Notes under the pieces: generated by a model | The model's database searches: none | What the model was told of the DNA's origin: nothing | What the model saw: only the letters and a program-made list of their open reading frames with translations | Shown: positions 43,473 through 51,931 of the stretch, piece after piece | How positions within the stretch are numbered: position 1 is the first letter of the stretch | How the letters are laid out: every line of letters starts with the position of its first letter | Translations under genes and position numbers: made by a program | From: Hymenobacter psychrophilus | GTDB taxonomy: Bacteria; Bacteroidota; Bacteroidia; Cytophagales; Hymenobacteraceae | NCBI RefSeq assembly: GCF_900107135.1 | Contig: NZ_FNOV01000011.1 | Span: forward strand, 1-64,000 | Length of the DNA stretch: 64,000 nucleotides | Direction of reading: 5' to 3'

Positions 43473-43565
43473 TGTAGCGCGAAACTCCAGCTTCGCGTGT
43501 CGTTGCTGACTGCTGTGCCGTGTGTAATCGTTCAAGGATACGCAAAACTGGAGCTTCGCGCTACA
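43473..43565. repeat. Palindrome with 26-bp imperfect arms
   Basis: Arms 43473-43498 and 43540-43565 pair with three mismatches (TGTAGCGCGAA...). The inner GTCGTTGCTGAC and CGTTCAA are shared with the palindrome at 14167-14283. Confidence 0.9.
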
Positions 43566-43673
43566 AGTACAAAGGCCTTTTCATGCAAGTCCTGATAAAC
43601 CCACCGCGCCCCGCTGCCGCCGATGAAACGGCAGGAGCGGGGCGCGGCTGAAGTAGGGATTTGCTCGACCGGA

Positions 43674-43711
43674 AAAGCTAACAGCTAGTAGTTGTCAGCT
43701 AATAGCTTAAG
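43674..43711. repeat. Degenerate relative of the ispG/alaS palindromic element
   Basis: Reads AAAGCTAACAGCT...GTCAGCTAATAGCTTA, matching the arm sequence TCAGCTAACAGCTC with two changes. Its palindrome is imperfect. It overlaps the stop codon of the NfuA-like gene. Confidence 0.55.
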
Positions 43712-44000
43712 AACGCACTTGGCCGGCGGGCTGCTCGCTCATGGGCGTGAGGTTGATGGCTTCGACGGAACGGATTTCGGGCACGGCCTTTTTCACCGAT
43801 TCCTCCACGCCGGCTTTCAGCGTCATGGCCGACATGGGGCAGGTGCCGCAGGCGCCGAGCAACTCCAGGCGCAGCACCATGTCGTCGGTGATTTCGAGCA
43901 CCCGTACGTTGCCACCGTCGGCGGCCAGGTAGGGCCGGATGCCGTCGAGGGCCTGCTCGATACGGGGCAGTAGCGGGTGGGTGTCGACGGTTACTTCCAT
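43707..44000 (-). CDS. NifU C-terminal-domain (NfuA-like) iron-sulfur scaffold protein
   Basis: 97 residues, a stand-alone NifU domain: IEQALDGIRPYLAADGGNVRVLEI and the [4Fe-4S]-binding LLGACGTCPMSAMTLKAGVEE (C-x2-C). Carries clusters to client proteins such as IspG and radical SAM enzymes. The last codons and the stop overlap a palindromic repeat (43674-43711). A perfect promoter element lies 27 bases upstream. Confidence 0.92.
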   Translation of the reverse strand: MEVTVDTHPLLPRIEQALDGIRPYLAADGGNVRVLEITDDMVLRLELLGACGTCPMSAMTLKAGVEESVKKAVPEIRSVEAINLTPMSEQPAGQVRS

Positions 44001-44027
44001 GAATTACGGTTTTTGATGGTGCTAAAG

Positions 44028-44035
44028 CAAAGATA
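44028..44035 (-). promoter_or_regulatory. -7 promoter element TATCTTTG for the NfuA-like gene
   Basis: Perfect TAnnTTTG on the minus strand, 27 bases from the ATG at 44000; short leader of about 20 bases. Confidence 0.65.
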
Positions 44036-44095
44036 AGCTTTCTGTCGGGGGTACCGGTGTCAACCAGCAAAACGGGCGGGAAGTTCGGCGCAGAT

Positions 44096-44193
44096 GGTGC
44101 CGTAGGGGCGGGGCTTGTCCCCGCCCGCCGTTCGTGCCACTGCAACGGTTCCGTTCAACGGCGGGCGGGGGCGAGCCCGGCCCCTACGGCACC
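44096..44193. repeat. GC-rich palindrome overlapping the MMPL stop codon
   Basis: Arms 44096-44132 and 44157-44193 pair at 34 of 37 positions (GGTGCCGTAGGGGC...). The right arm supplies the last two codons and the TAG stop of the MMPL gene. Confidence 0.92.
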
Positions 44194-46478
44194 ACCACTT
44201 CCTCGATAATGGCTTTGGGTTCGTGCTTATACAGCCACAGAATCAGAATCGGCAGCAGCGTCAGCTCGGCTACTACGCCGAACAGCAGCGTCAGGCCAAT
44301 GAGCAGGCCCACGTAGAAGGTGCCGTCGAAGGAGGAGAAAATCAGGGTGGAGAAGCCGCCCACCAGAATCAGGGAGGTGACGATAACCGCTTTGCCGGCC
44401 ATCAGGTAGGTTTTGCGCACTGCCCGGAACAGGTTGTCTTCCTTGAGTAGCATCAGTTTGAGCTTGCTCATGAAGTGGATGGTATCATCGACGGCAATAC
44501 CGAAGGCAATGGTGAAAATGATGCTCGTGCTCACCTTCATGCTCACCCCGGCCAGCCCCATCACGCCGGCCACCAGCAGAATCGGGACCAGGTTGGGAAT
44601 GAGCACCACAAGTGTCATGCGCAGGCTCCGAAACAGGGCCAGGATGATGATGGTGACCATCACGATGTCGAGCGTCATGCCGATAATCATGTCGCGGCTC
44701 AGGTTTTCGTTGTTCTTATCGATGAGGTTGGCCGAGCCGGTGAGCCGGGTTTGCACGACCGTCGAATCGATAGACGTGCGCAGAAACTGGCGCAGGCCGC
44801 CGTTGAGCGCGTGTACCCTGATGCTGCCCACATCGGCCATGCGGCCGGTGAGGCGGCCCTGGGAGGCATCGGGCAGGGCCAGGGCCCGGAACTCGGGCTT
44901 GCGGCTCAGCAGCTTCACCTTGCGCAGCAGCCGCGCCAGCTCGGCCTCGGTGGCAGGCAGTCGGTATTCTTCTACCAGGCCGCCGTTCAGGGCCTTGCGC
45001 ACCGATTTGATGATGGTAACGGGCGAGGCCACGAAGTTGAGGCCGTAGCTTGTTTGCAGATACCGCTCCATCTGCTCGGTTTCGCGCAGCACTTCCAGGT
45101 CGAACACCGTGCGGTTGGGGCCGGGGTCGAGGGCCATTTCGAAGGGCCGCACGCCGGCAAACTGGTCCTCGAAAAACCGGAAATCCAGCTTCACCGGGTC
45201 GTTTTTGGAGAGGTCATCCAGCAGGGCCGAGTTGATGCGGATGGTGGAGGCCGAGCCTATCGATAGCACCAGCACCACGGCGCTGATACCCACCACCCAG
45301 TGCCGCCGCGCGAGCACCTGCCGGAACAGGCGGCCCAGCACGCCGTCCCAGCTGTGGCCCTGCTCGCGCGGCACCCGCAGCTGGGGCTTCTTGAGCAGCA
45401 CCAGCAAAGCCGGCAGCAGCGTGAAGCTCAGAATAAACGTGAGCAGCACGGCAATGCCCGTAAACAGCCCGAAGTTGTAAATGGGCCTAATGGAGCTGGT
45501 CATCAGCGAGAAAAAGCCGATGCTGGTGGTGAGGGCCGACAGCCCCGAGCCAAAGGCCGACTCGCGCATGGCCACCAGCAGTGCCGGCCGCTTTTCGGCC
45601 CCGTAGCCCAGCTCCGTCACGTAGCGCGTTATCAGGTGAATGGTGTCCGACATGCCCACCACGAACAGCATCACCGGCAGCAGGGCTGTCATCAAATCAA
45701 TGCTCACCCCGAAGGCCGACATCACGGCCAGGCCCCACAGAATGGATCCCAGCACCACCACCAGCGGTAGCACCACGCCCCACCAGGTCCGGAACGTAAG
45801 CCACAGCAGCCCCGTCACGAGCACCACCGACAGGCTCATAAACAGCGCCAGCTCGTTCTGCAGCCGGTCTACAAACACTGATTGGGCCACCTGCTTGCCA
45901 GCCAAATGGTACTGGTCTTCGGCGAAGTTCTGGCGCACCAGCTCGCGCCGCAACGCGCTCAGCAGCGAGTCGCCGGGTGGCTTGCTCAGGTTGGGCGAAG
46001 TCTGGAACAGAATGGTGGCGGCGCGGGCGTCCCGCGAAATCAGGTTGCCCACCAAGCCCGGCGTCCGGTAAATCAGTGCCGAGTCGAGGGCGCGGCGCTC
46101 GGGCTCATAGGGGTGCAGGTAGGGCAGGTTGAACACGCCCGGCCCCTCCACCACGGGGTTGCTGGCATTGGTCGGCGACGACACCCGCAGCACGTGGCGG
46201 CGGCCGTCCAGAAACCGGGTCAGCGAATCGAGCCGCACCAGAAAGCGCGGGTCAAACACGGTCTGGCCCGTGGGGGCTTCGAGGCCCAGCAGGACGTAGT
46301 CGTTGTCGTTGCCGAAGCGGGCGGCGTACGCCTCGTAGTAGTCGAGGTCGGGGTCGCCGGCGGGGTAGAAGTCGTTGAAATTGTAGTTGAATCGCAGCTG
46401 GGCCACGAAAAACACGGCCAGGGCCGTCAGCAGCCCAAGGGCCCACAAGGTCAGATGCGCGTAGCGGCGAAGGGGCAT
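44184..46478 (-). CDS. MMPL/RND-superfamily membrane transporter
   Basis: 764 residues, about 12 membrane segments in two similar halves, each with one short helix followed by a large extracytoplasmic loop and five helices. Motifs include FNYNFNDFYPAGDPDLDYY, VGMSDTIHLITRYV and FGIAVDDTIHFMSKL (proton-relay aspartates in each half). Related to predicted RND exporters of lipids or hopanoids in Gram-negative bacteria; no adaptor or channel gene is adjacent, so the substrate is unknown. The C-terminus (EEVVVP) ends inside a palindromic repeat. Confidence 0.88.
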   Translation of the reverse strand: MPLRRYAHLTLWALGLLTALAVFFVAQLRFNYNFNDFYPAGDPDLDYYEAYAARFGNDNDYVLLGLEAPTGQTVFDPRFLVRLDSLTRFLDGRRHVLRVSSPTNASNPVVEGPGVFNLPYLHPYEPERRALDSALIYRTPGLVGNLISRDARAATILFQTSPNLSKPPGDSLLSALRRELVRQNFAEDQYHLAGKQVAQSVFVDRLQNELALFMSLSVVLVTGLLWLTFRTWWGVVLPLVVVLGSILWGLAVMSAFGVSIDLMTALLPVMLFVVGMSDTIHLITRYVTELGYGAEKRPALLVAMRESAFGSGLSALTTSIGFFSLMTSSIRPIYNFGLFTGIAVLLTFILSFTLLPALLVLLKKPQLRVPREQGHSWDGVLGRLFRQVLARRHWVVGISAVVLVLSIGSASTIRINSALLDDLSKNDPVKLDFRFFEDQFAGVRPFEMALDPGPNRTVFDLEVLRETEQMERYLQTSYGLNFVASPVTIIKSVRKALNGGLVEEYRLPATEAELARLLRKVKLLSRKPEFRALALPDASQGRLTGRMADVGSIRVHALNGGLRQFLRTSIDSTVVQTRLTGSANLIDKNNENLSRDMIIGMTLDIVMVTIIILALFRSLRMTLVVLIPNLVPILLVAGVMGLAGVSMKVSTSIIFTIAFGIAVDDTIHFMSKLKLMLLKEDNLFRAVRKTYLMAGKAVIVTSLILVGGFSTLIFSSFDGTFYVGLLIGLTLLFGVVAELTLLPILILWLYKHEPKAIIEEVVVP

Positions 46479-46614
46479 AGGGCGGGCAGCGCGAGCCGGA
46501 GAACAGCTAAGCTGCGCTCCGTCTTCGCGGGTCGATGAACGAAGTGTGTGGGCGGCCCGCTAAAAACGCCGGAAAACCAGGCACAGCCCGACAGGAAATC
46601 TGGCGGGCATTGCG

Positions 46615-46622
46615 TACTTTAG
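46615..46622 (+). promoter_or_regulatory. Probable -7 element TACTTTAG for the small exported protein
   Basis: Seven of eight bases fit TAnnTTTG; lies 63 bases before the ATG at 46686. Confidence 0.4.
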
Positions 46623-46685
46623 GAGCAACCGAAACCCAACCGCCGTTTTCGGGCATTTGTTTCCTTCACTACCACATTCGTTGTC

Positions 46686-46928
46686 ATGAAAAACGTCCTG
46701 CTCGCCCTCGCCCTGTTTGCCTTCACCGCTTCGGCCGCCACCGCCTCGGAAGGCGACAAGGGCAAGAAGGCCAAAAAAACCACCGCTACCACCGAAACCA
46801 AAGCGAACTGCGACATGGCCGGCAGCATGAGTACCGCCGGCACGCCCTCGTGCTGCATGAAGAAGGACGCCAAAACCAGCACCGCCGCCACTACGCCGGC
46901 TGCTAAGCCAGCTGGGAAGTCGTTGTAG
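46686..46928 (+). CDS. Small exported Lys/Thr-rich protein with Cys/Met motifs
   Basis: 80 residues. Signal peptide (NVLLALALFAFTASAATA), then a low-complexity Lys/Thr/Ala chain with NCDMAGSMSTAG and SCCMKK, which could bind copper-type metals. No family recognised; the small size and composition resemble exported proteins found in related genomes next to metal genes. Followed by a clear terminator. Confidence 0.7.
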   Translation: MKNVLLALALFAFTASAATASEGDKGKKAKKTTATTETKANCDMAGSMSTAGTPSCCMKKDAKTSTAATTPAAKPAGKSL

Positions 46929-46948
46929 AAACTGACTGAACTCACTGC

Positions 46949-46982
46949 AAAAAGGACTACTCCATCTGGGTAGTCCTTTTTG
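46949..46982 (+). terminator. Rho-independent terminator
   Basis: Stem AAAAGGACTAC/GTAGTCCTTTT around a TCCATCTGG-type loop, ending in a T run; follows the small exported protein. Confidence 0.8.
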
Positions 46983-47038
46983 TGTTTTCAGGATAAGCAA
47001 TTACATTCAGCCATTCTAAGTCATTATACCAAAATTTC

Positions 47039-48145
47039 ATGGAGCTTATCGACCAACTTACGAATCTGGCCTCGCGGGTACAGAAGCAATTAGGACACGT
47101 TCAAACTGAAGAAGCCACTAAAACGGCCTTGGTAATGCCGTTTATTAATGCGCTCGGCTACAATGTTTTCGACCCCACCGAAGTAGTGCCCGAGTTCATT
47201 TGTGATATTGGTACCAAGAAGGGCGAGAAAATAGACTACGCCATTATGCGCGACGGCAAGCCCATTATCCTCATCGAGTGTAAACGGGTGGGCGGCGACC
47301 TGACTATCAATAACGCTAGCCAGCTGTTCCGTTACTTCCACGTCACTGAGGCCCGCATTGCCATTCTCACCAATGGCTCCACGTATCGGCTGTTCACCGA
47401 TTTAGAGCAGCCCAACAAGATGGACGAGCGGCCCTTCATGGAATTTGACCTGTTCAACTTCCACGAAAATGACATTGCCGAAATCAAGAAGCTCAGCAAG
47501 CCATCATTCAATATTGATGACATGCTGTTTGCAGCGCACAACCTGAAGTACATGCGGGCTTTCAAGAAATACTTCGACGAACAGTTCACCCAACCCTCCA
47601 CTGACTTTATCAACTTCGTATCGAAGCAAGTGTACGACGGCGTGCTGACCCCAAAGCTGAAAGACCAGTTCAGTGCGCTGGTGCACCGCTCGTTTCACCA
47701 GTTCCTCAACGATAAAATCACGATGCGCCTGCGCTCGGCCATGGTAGACACCAACAGCAGCATGTTGGCCCCCGAGTTGCCGCCGCTCGTTAGCGAAACT
47801 GCCGGTTCGGCTGCCGTAGAGGCAGATGATAAAGAAATCGAAACTACGGTAGAGGAAGCCGAAGGCTTTATGATTGTGCGGGCTATTCTGCGCAAAATGG
47901 TGGCGGTAAATCGCGTAGTAATGCGCGACGTGCAATCGTACTGCGGTATTCTGCTCGATGACAACAACCGCAAGCCCATCTGCCGCCTACATTTTAATGG
48001 CAGCAAAAAGTACGTGACAATGTTTGATGTGGAAGGCGGGGAGCGGGTGAATATTACTTCGCTGGATGAGTTGTACGAGTTGGCCACGCGCATCCGCGCC
48101 GCCGTGCAGCGCTATGAGAAAAAGCCGGCCGAAGCTGACGCGTAA
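47039..48145 (+). CDS. Orphan protein with type I restriction HsdR N-terminal domain
   Basis: 368 residues. The N-terminal part holds a PD-(D/E)xK nuclease core (GEKIDYAIMRDGKPIILIECKR, residues ~60-82) as in HsdR subunits, then a helical middle (KKYFDEQFTQPSTDFINFVSKQVYDG) and a C-terminal domain (GILLDDNNRKPICRLHFNG...MFDVEGGE) found in similar solitary Bacteroidota proteins. No HsdM, HsdS or helicase domain is present, so it is not a complete restriction enzyme; a stand-alone defence or DNA-repair nuclease is possible. GC about 52%, below average. Confidence 0.85.
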   Translation: MELIDQLTNLASRVQKQLGHVQTEEATKTALVMPFINALGYNVFDPTEVVPEFICDIGTKKGEKIDYAIMRDGKPIILIECKRVGGDLTINNASQLFRYFHVTEARIAILTNGSTYRLFTDLEQPNKMDERPFMEFDLFNFHENDIAEIKKLSKPSFNIDDMLFAAHNLKYMRAFKKYFDEQFTQPSTDFINFVSKQVYDGVLTPKLKDQFSALVHRSFHQFLNDKITMRLRSAMVDTNSSMLAPELPPLVSETAGSAAVEADDKEIETTVEEAEGFMIVRAILRKMVAVNRVVMRDVQSYCGILLDDNNRKPICRLHFNGSKKYVTMFDVEGGERVNITSLDELYELATRIRAAVQRYEKKPAEADA

Positions 48146-48162
48146 GGCGATACAAATGCATT

Positions 48163-48195
48163 GAAAAAGCCACTTCCACGGAGGTGGCTTTTTCA
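48163..48195 (+). terminator. Rho-independent terminator of the HsdR-N gene
   Basis: Stem AAAAAGCCACTTC/GAGGTGGCTTTTT with one wobble pair, loop CACG, then T-rich tail. Confidence 0.8.
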
Positions 48196-48270
48196 GTCAT
48201 AGGTGCGCCCGAAACATCTCCTAAAGCGTAACGGTTGCAGCACTGATATCCCAACAGCCGCTGCTTCGCC

Positions 48271-48564
48271 ATGTCCGAAAAACCCAATCTTCCAACCTTA
48301 TCTGCCGCCGATATCGACCGGGTTATCGAAATGGGCTGGGAAGACCGGACGCCCTTTGAAGCCATTGAGGCGCAGTTTGGCCTGGCTGAGAAAGACGTAA
48401 TTGCTCTCATGCGCCGCGAGATGAAGGCCTCCTCGTTCCGGATGTGGCGGGCACGGGTGAGCGGCCGGGCCACCAAGCACCGCGCCCTGCGCTCCGACGA
48501 CGTGGACGGCTTTAAAAGCGACCAGCAGCGCAGCATCACGCACAATAAAATCAGTAAGCGCTAG
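48271..48564 (+). CDS. TIGR03643 family protein
   Basis: 97 residues. Matches the small family typically encoded beside photolyase/cryptochrome genes: LSAADIDRVIEMGWEDRTPFEAIEAQFGLAEKDVIALMRREMKASSFRMWRARVSGR, basic C-terminus. The helix-turn-helix-like core suggests nucleic-acid binding; function unknown. Placed 26 bases before the photolyase-like gene, so co-transcribed. Confidence 0.88.
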   Translation: MSEKPNLPTLSAADIDRVIEMGWEDRTPFEAIEAQFGLAEKDVIALMRREMKASSFRMWRARVSGRATKHRALRSDDVDGFKSDQQRSITHNKISKR

Positions 48565-48590
48565 CGCGGCTGCCACGCCCGCCACCTGTC

Positions 48591-49769
48591 ATGAGTTCGC
48601 ACCTGCATAAGCTGCACGCCGGCCAGACCCAATCTGAAGCCGCCGCCGCCCCCGAAATTAGCTTCCCGACCCGCTACGAGGATATTATGGCCCGCGTGGC
48701 GGCCATCGACCCGGGCCGTTACGGCCGCTCGCGCAATTTCCTCAACGGGGCCATTACCTACCTCTCGCCCTACCTGAGCCGGGGCGTCATCAGCACCCGG
48801 CAGGTGTACGAGGCCCTGCTGGCCCGCGGCTTCACCTTCGACGACATGCAGAAGCTGGCCAGCGAACTGGGCTGGCGCGACTTTTTCCAGCGGGTGTGGG
48901 AGGCAAAAGGGGAGGAGTTGTTTACCGATTTGCGCCAGCCCCAGCCCGGCGTGGCGCACCGGAAGCTGCCGGTGGCCCTGCCCGCCGCCAGCACCGGCAT
49001 TGCGGCCGTCGATGCGCATATCGGTCAGCTCTACGCAACTGGCTACCTGCACAACCACCTGCGCCTATACGTGGCCAGCCTGGCCTGCAACATCGGGCGG
49101 GCGCACTGGGCGGCCCCGGCCGCATGGCTGTACTACCATTTGCTCGATGGCGACCTGGCCAGCAACACCTGCAGCTGGCAGTGGGTGGCGGGCGCATTTT
49201 CCAGCAAGCCCTACTACTGCAACCAGGAAAACATCAACCACTACACCGGCAGCCAGCAGCGCCACACCTACCTCGATGTAGCCTACAGCACCCTGCCCGA
49301 CCTGCCCGTACCGCCCCCGCTTCGGGCTACCACCGCGCCCGATTTTACCACGCTGCTGCCCGTTACGCCCGCGCCGGTTATCAACCCCGCGCTGCCGCTG
49401 CTGCTCTACAACAGCTACCACCTCGACCCGCAATGGCGCGCCGACGAGCCGGCCAACCGGGTGCTGCTGCTGGAGCCTTCGCATTTCCGGCGTTTCCCGG
49501 TCAGCGAAGCCGTGCTGAGTTTTATCCAGCAGTTGGCCCTTGATAATATTGCCGGCGTGCAGATATTCGTGGGCGAAGTAGCCGAGTTGGTGCCACTGGC
49601 CCCGGAGTCCGCCATGTACACCCGCCAGCACCCCTCGTCGGGGCACTACCCCGGCACCCACGACGCCCGCGCCTGGCTGGTGCCGGAGGTGGCCGGCTAC
49701 TTCACCGGCTACTTCAACTACTGGAAAAAGTGCGAAAAAGTGCTGCGCCGACAGGAGGTAGGGTGGTAG
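48591..49769 (+). CDS. FAD-binding photolyase/cryptochrome-like protein with reversed domain order
   Basis: 392 residues. The FAD-binding helical domain comes first (YGRSRNFLNGAITYLSPYLSRGVIS from ~45, GWRDFFQRVW, HNHLRLYVASLACNIGRAHW, NTCSWQWVAGAFSSKPYYCNQENINHYTG), and only after it (from ~265) a segment resembling the photolyase N-terminal alpha/beta domain (LLLYNSYHLDPQWRADE, RVLLLEPSHFRRFPVSEAV). In usual photolyases the order is the opposite. Probably binds FAD and repairs or senses UV damage in DNA. Linked to TIGR03643 upstream. Confidence 0.83.
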   Translation: MSSHLHKLHAGQTQSEAAAAPEISFPTRYEDIMARVAAIDPGRYGRSRNFLNGAITYLSPYLSRGVISTRQVYEALLARGFTFDDMQKLASELGWRDFFQRVWEAKGEELFTDLRQPQPGVAHRKLPVALPAASTGIAAVDAHIGQLYATGYLHNHLRLYVASLACNIGRAHWAAPAAWLYYHLLDGDLASNTCSWQWVAGAFSSKPYYCNQENINHYTGSQQRHTYLDVAYSTLPDLPVPPPLRATTAPDFTTLLPVTPAPVINPALPLLLYNSYHLDPQWRADEPANRVLLLEPSHFRRFPVSEAVLSFIQQLALDNIAGVQIFVGEVAELVPLAPESAMYTRQHPSSGHYPGTHDARAWLVPEVAGYFTGYFNYWKKCEKVLRRQEVGW

Positions 49770-49790
49770 CAGCATCTTGGACAGATTGCC

Positions 49791-49798
49791 TACTTTTG
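49791..49798 (+). promoter_or_regulatory. -7 promoter element TACTTTTG for thyA
   Basis: Perfect TAnnTTTG, 87 bases before the thyA ATG at 49886. Confidence 0.55.
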
Positions 49799-49885
49799 GC
49801 CTCCTGTTTTGCCATCCGACCGTTTCTAGGGTAGTTGCACAAGCTGCCTGGAAGCTGGTTCGGTCCACGTTTCCGCTACCTCGCC

Positions 49886-50680
49886 ATGCAGCAATACCAC
49901 GCCCTTCTTCAGCACATTCTCGACCACGGCACCCGCAAAACCGACCGCACCGGCACCGGCACGCTGTCGGTGTTCGGCTACCAGATGCGGTTTAATTTGC
50001 GGGCCGGTTTCCCGCTGGTAACCACCAAAAAAGTCCACCTGAAAAGCATCATCCACGAGCTGTTGTGGTTTTTGCGCGGCGACACCAGCAACAACTCGCT
50101 CGAAGAAGTGGGCGTGAGCATCTGGCGCGAGTGGGCCGATGCGCACGGCGAGCTGGGGCCCATTTACGGGCAGCAGTGGCGCAGCTGGCAGGCTCCCGAC
50201 GGCCAGAGCATCGACCAGATTGCCCAGATGGTGCACCTGCTTCGCACCCAACCCGACTCGCGCCGCATGGTGGTTTCGGCCTGGAACGTGGCCGATTTAC
50301 CCCTCATGCGCCTCACGCCCTGCCACGCCCTGTTCCAGTTCTACGTGGCCGATGGCCGCCTCTCGTGCCAGCTCTACCAGCGCTCGGCCGACGTGTTCCT
50401 AGGCGTGCCGTTCAACATTGCTTCCTACGCGCTGCTCACGCTGATGATGGCCCAGGTGACGGGCCTGGAGCCCGGCGAATTCATCTGGACTGGTGGCGAC
50501 ACGCACTTGTACAGCAACCACCTCGAACAGGCTGCTCTCCAGCTCACGCGCGAGCCCCGGCCGCTGCCCGTAATGCTTCTCAATCTGGCCGCAACCGATA
50601 TTTTTGATTTCAAGTACGAAGATTTCACGCTGGAAAACTATGATCCCTGGCCCGCTATTAAGGCGCCGGTAGCCGTGTAG
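49886..50680 (+). CDS. thyA: Thymidylate synthase
   Basis: 264 residues, exactly the E. coli ThyA length. Makes dTMP from dUMP with methylene-tetrahydrofolate. Shows TDRTGTGTLSVFGYQMRFNL, IYGQQWRSW, catalytic cysteine in LTPCHALFQFYV, QRSADVFLGVPFNIASYALL and YDPWPAIKAPVAV at the C-terminus. The ATG at 49886 is chosen because the family starts MQQYHALLQHIL here; the longer frame from 49835 is not conserved. The usual folA partner is not adjacent. Confidence 0.97.
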   Translation: MQQYHALLQHILDHGTRKTDRTGTGTLSVFGYQMRFNLRAGFPLVTTKKVHLKSIIHELLWFLRGDTSNNSLEEVGVSIWREWADAHGELGPIYGQQWRSWQAPDGQSIDQIAQMVHLLRTQPDSRRMVVSAWNVADLPLMRLTPCHALFQFYVADGRLSCQLYQRSADVFLGVPFNIASYALLTLMMAQVTGLEPGEFIWTGGDTHLYSNHLEQAALQLTREPRPLPVMLLNLAATDIFDFKYEDFTLENYDPWPAIKAPVAV

Positions 50681-50745
50681 TTCAGCGCCACAGGGCCTGA
50701 TGCGGGCACCACAATCCAAGTCGCCACCAATTTCGTAACTGGGCG

Positions 50746-50970
50746 ATGCTGAATTTTTCGTCTGCTTCCGACCAGAACCCCGCCGATGATGACGGATTGC
50801 CGGGCCTCTCGCGTAAGCATCGGGCCTGGGTTGCCCTGTATTCGCTGGAAAACCCCGCTTTCGACCGCCGCCAAGTCCTGCGCGAGAACGATGTGACTGA
50901 GTCCGACCTGGTACACCACACGGAAAGTTGGATGCAGCTCCGGCGCCAGCATCGCCAGAAACAGCGCTAA
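50746..50970 (+). CDS. Small hypothetical protein
   Basis: 74 residues, soluble: an acidic, disordered start (SSASDQNPADDDGLPGL), then a helical segment RKHRAWVALYSLENPAFDRRQVLRENDVTESDLVHHTESWMQL that looks helix-turn-helix-like but is not recognised as a family, and a basic tail. Follows thyA by 65 bases. Length and coding bias support a real gene. Confidence 0.6.
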   Translation: MLNFSSASDQNPADDDGLPGLSRKHRAWVALYSLENPAFDRRQVLRENDVTESDLVHHTESWMQLRRQHRQKQR

Positions 50971-51004
50971 GAGCCCGTTATTTTAAGAGACAACATCATT
51001 CAGC

Positions 51005-51838
51005 TTACCCCGCCGATCCAGCGTCGGCCGCCAGTAGACGGTGCAGCAGCGGATGTTGCGCCGAGCCGAACGGTTGGCCTTCCACTGCCAGCACGGGCCG
51101 CAGGCCGGCTACATTGGCCGTAAACACAGCTTCGGCAGTCAGCAGCGCGTCCGGTTCATAGAGCCCTTCGTGCCAGGCTACGCCCAAATGGGCCGCCGTG
51201 CTACGCAGGTGGGCCAGCCGCACGCTGCTTACGCCGCCCGCTGCCTCGGCCGGCACGTACACCGCTCCGTTGCGCACCCAGCCCACGGCCGCTGCGCCGG
51301 CTTCTGCTACGTGCCCGGCCGCCGAGAGCAGCAGTAGCTCATCGAGCCCGCGCTGCTCCCGCTCGCGGGCGGCCAGCACATATAGCAGGGCGTTGGGGCC
51401 TTTGCAGAACGATACCGGGCTAAGCTGGGTGCGCACCGTAGTACCGAAGCCGGCCCGCGCCACCGGCGCGGTACGCTTCTCGAACAGCTGGGCTGTGGCC
51501 AGCCACTCGGCTGGCCCCGCTACCTCCGGCGGCGCGTAAAGGCCGCCGCCCGGCCGCCAGAGCTGCAACCGCAGCCGTTGCGGCTGGGCAGGCTGCGGCT
51601 GAGCGGCCACGAGCCGGCCCAGCGTAGCCGCCAGCGCGGCGGGCGTGGCCAGAGCCGGAGGCAGCGGCAGGGCCAGCACAGCGGCGACCCGCTGCATTCG
51701 GGCCAGGTGCTGCGGGCCGTAGCGCAGGCCGCCTTCCGCCCATACCAGCGTTTCAAAGAACCCGTCGTTGAACAGCAGCCCCCGGTTAGGCAGCGGCAAG
51801 CAGGCCGCGGGTAGCAACTCGTTGTTCAGAAACATCAT
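51005..51838 (-). CDS. PLP-dependent class IV aminotransferase
   Basis: 277 residues. Fold type IV pattern: PNRGLLFNDGFFETLVWAEG, RLRLQLWRPGGGLY, then SFCKGPNALLYVLAAREREQRGLDELLLLSAAGHVAEAGAAAVGWVRNG with the PLP lysine (in CKG), and EAVFTANVAGLRPVLAVEGQPFG. Related to aminodeoxychorismate lyase (PabC), D-amino acid and branched-chain aminotransferases; the exact reaction cannot be fixed. The position near thyA makes a folate (PabC) role attractive but unproven. Confidence 0.85.
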   Translation of the reverse strand: MMFLNNELLPAACLPLPNRGLLFNDGFFETLVWAEGGLRYGPQHLARMQRVAAVLALPLPPALATPAALAATLGRLVAAQPQPAQPQRLRLQLWRPGGGLYAPPEVAGPAEWLATAQLFEKRTAPVARAGFGTTVRTQLSPVSFCKGPNALLYVLAAREREQRGLDELLLLSAAGHVAEAGAAAVGWVRNGAVYVPAEAAGGVSSVRLAHLRSTAAHLGVAWHEGLYEPDALLTAEAVFTANVAGLRPVLAVEGQPFGSAQHPLLHRLLAADAGSAG

Positions 51839-51873
51839 GGCCGTAAAGTAAGCGATAAACTATGGTCAGCTAC

Positions 51874-51909
51874 GAAAAAGGGGGCTGAACCCTGCGGTTC
51901 AGCCCCCTT
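51874..51909 (-). terminator. Rho-independent terminator of the T9SS delta-60 protein gene
   Basis: 14-bp stem AAGGGGGCTGAACC/GGTTCAGCCCCCTT (51878-51891, 51896-51909), 4-base loop, then TTTTTC on the minus strand. Confidence 0.88.
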
Positions 51910-51931
51910 GCTGTGCGTAGTTCAGCGGGCG

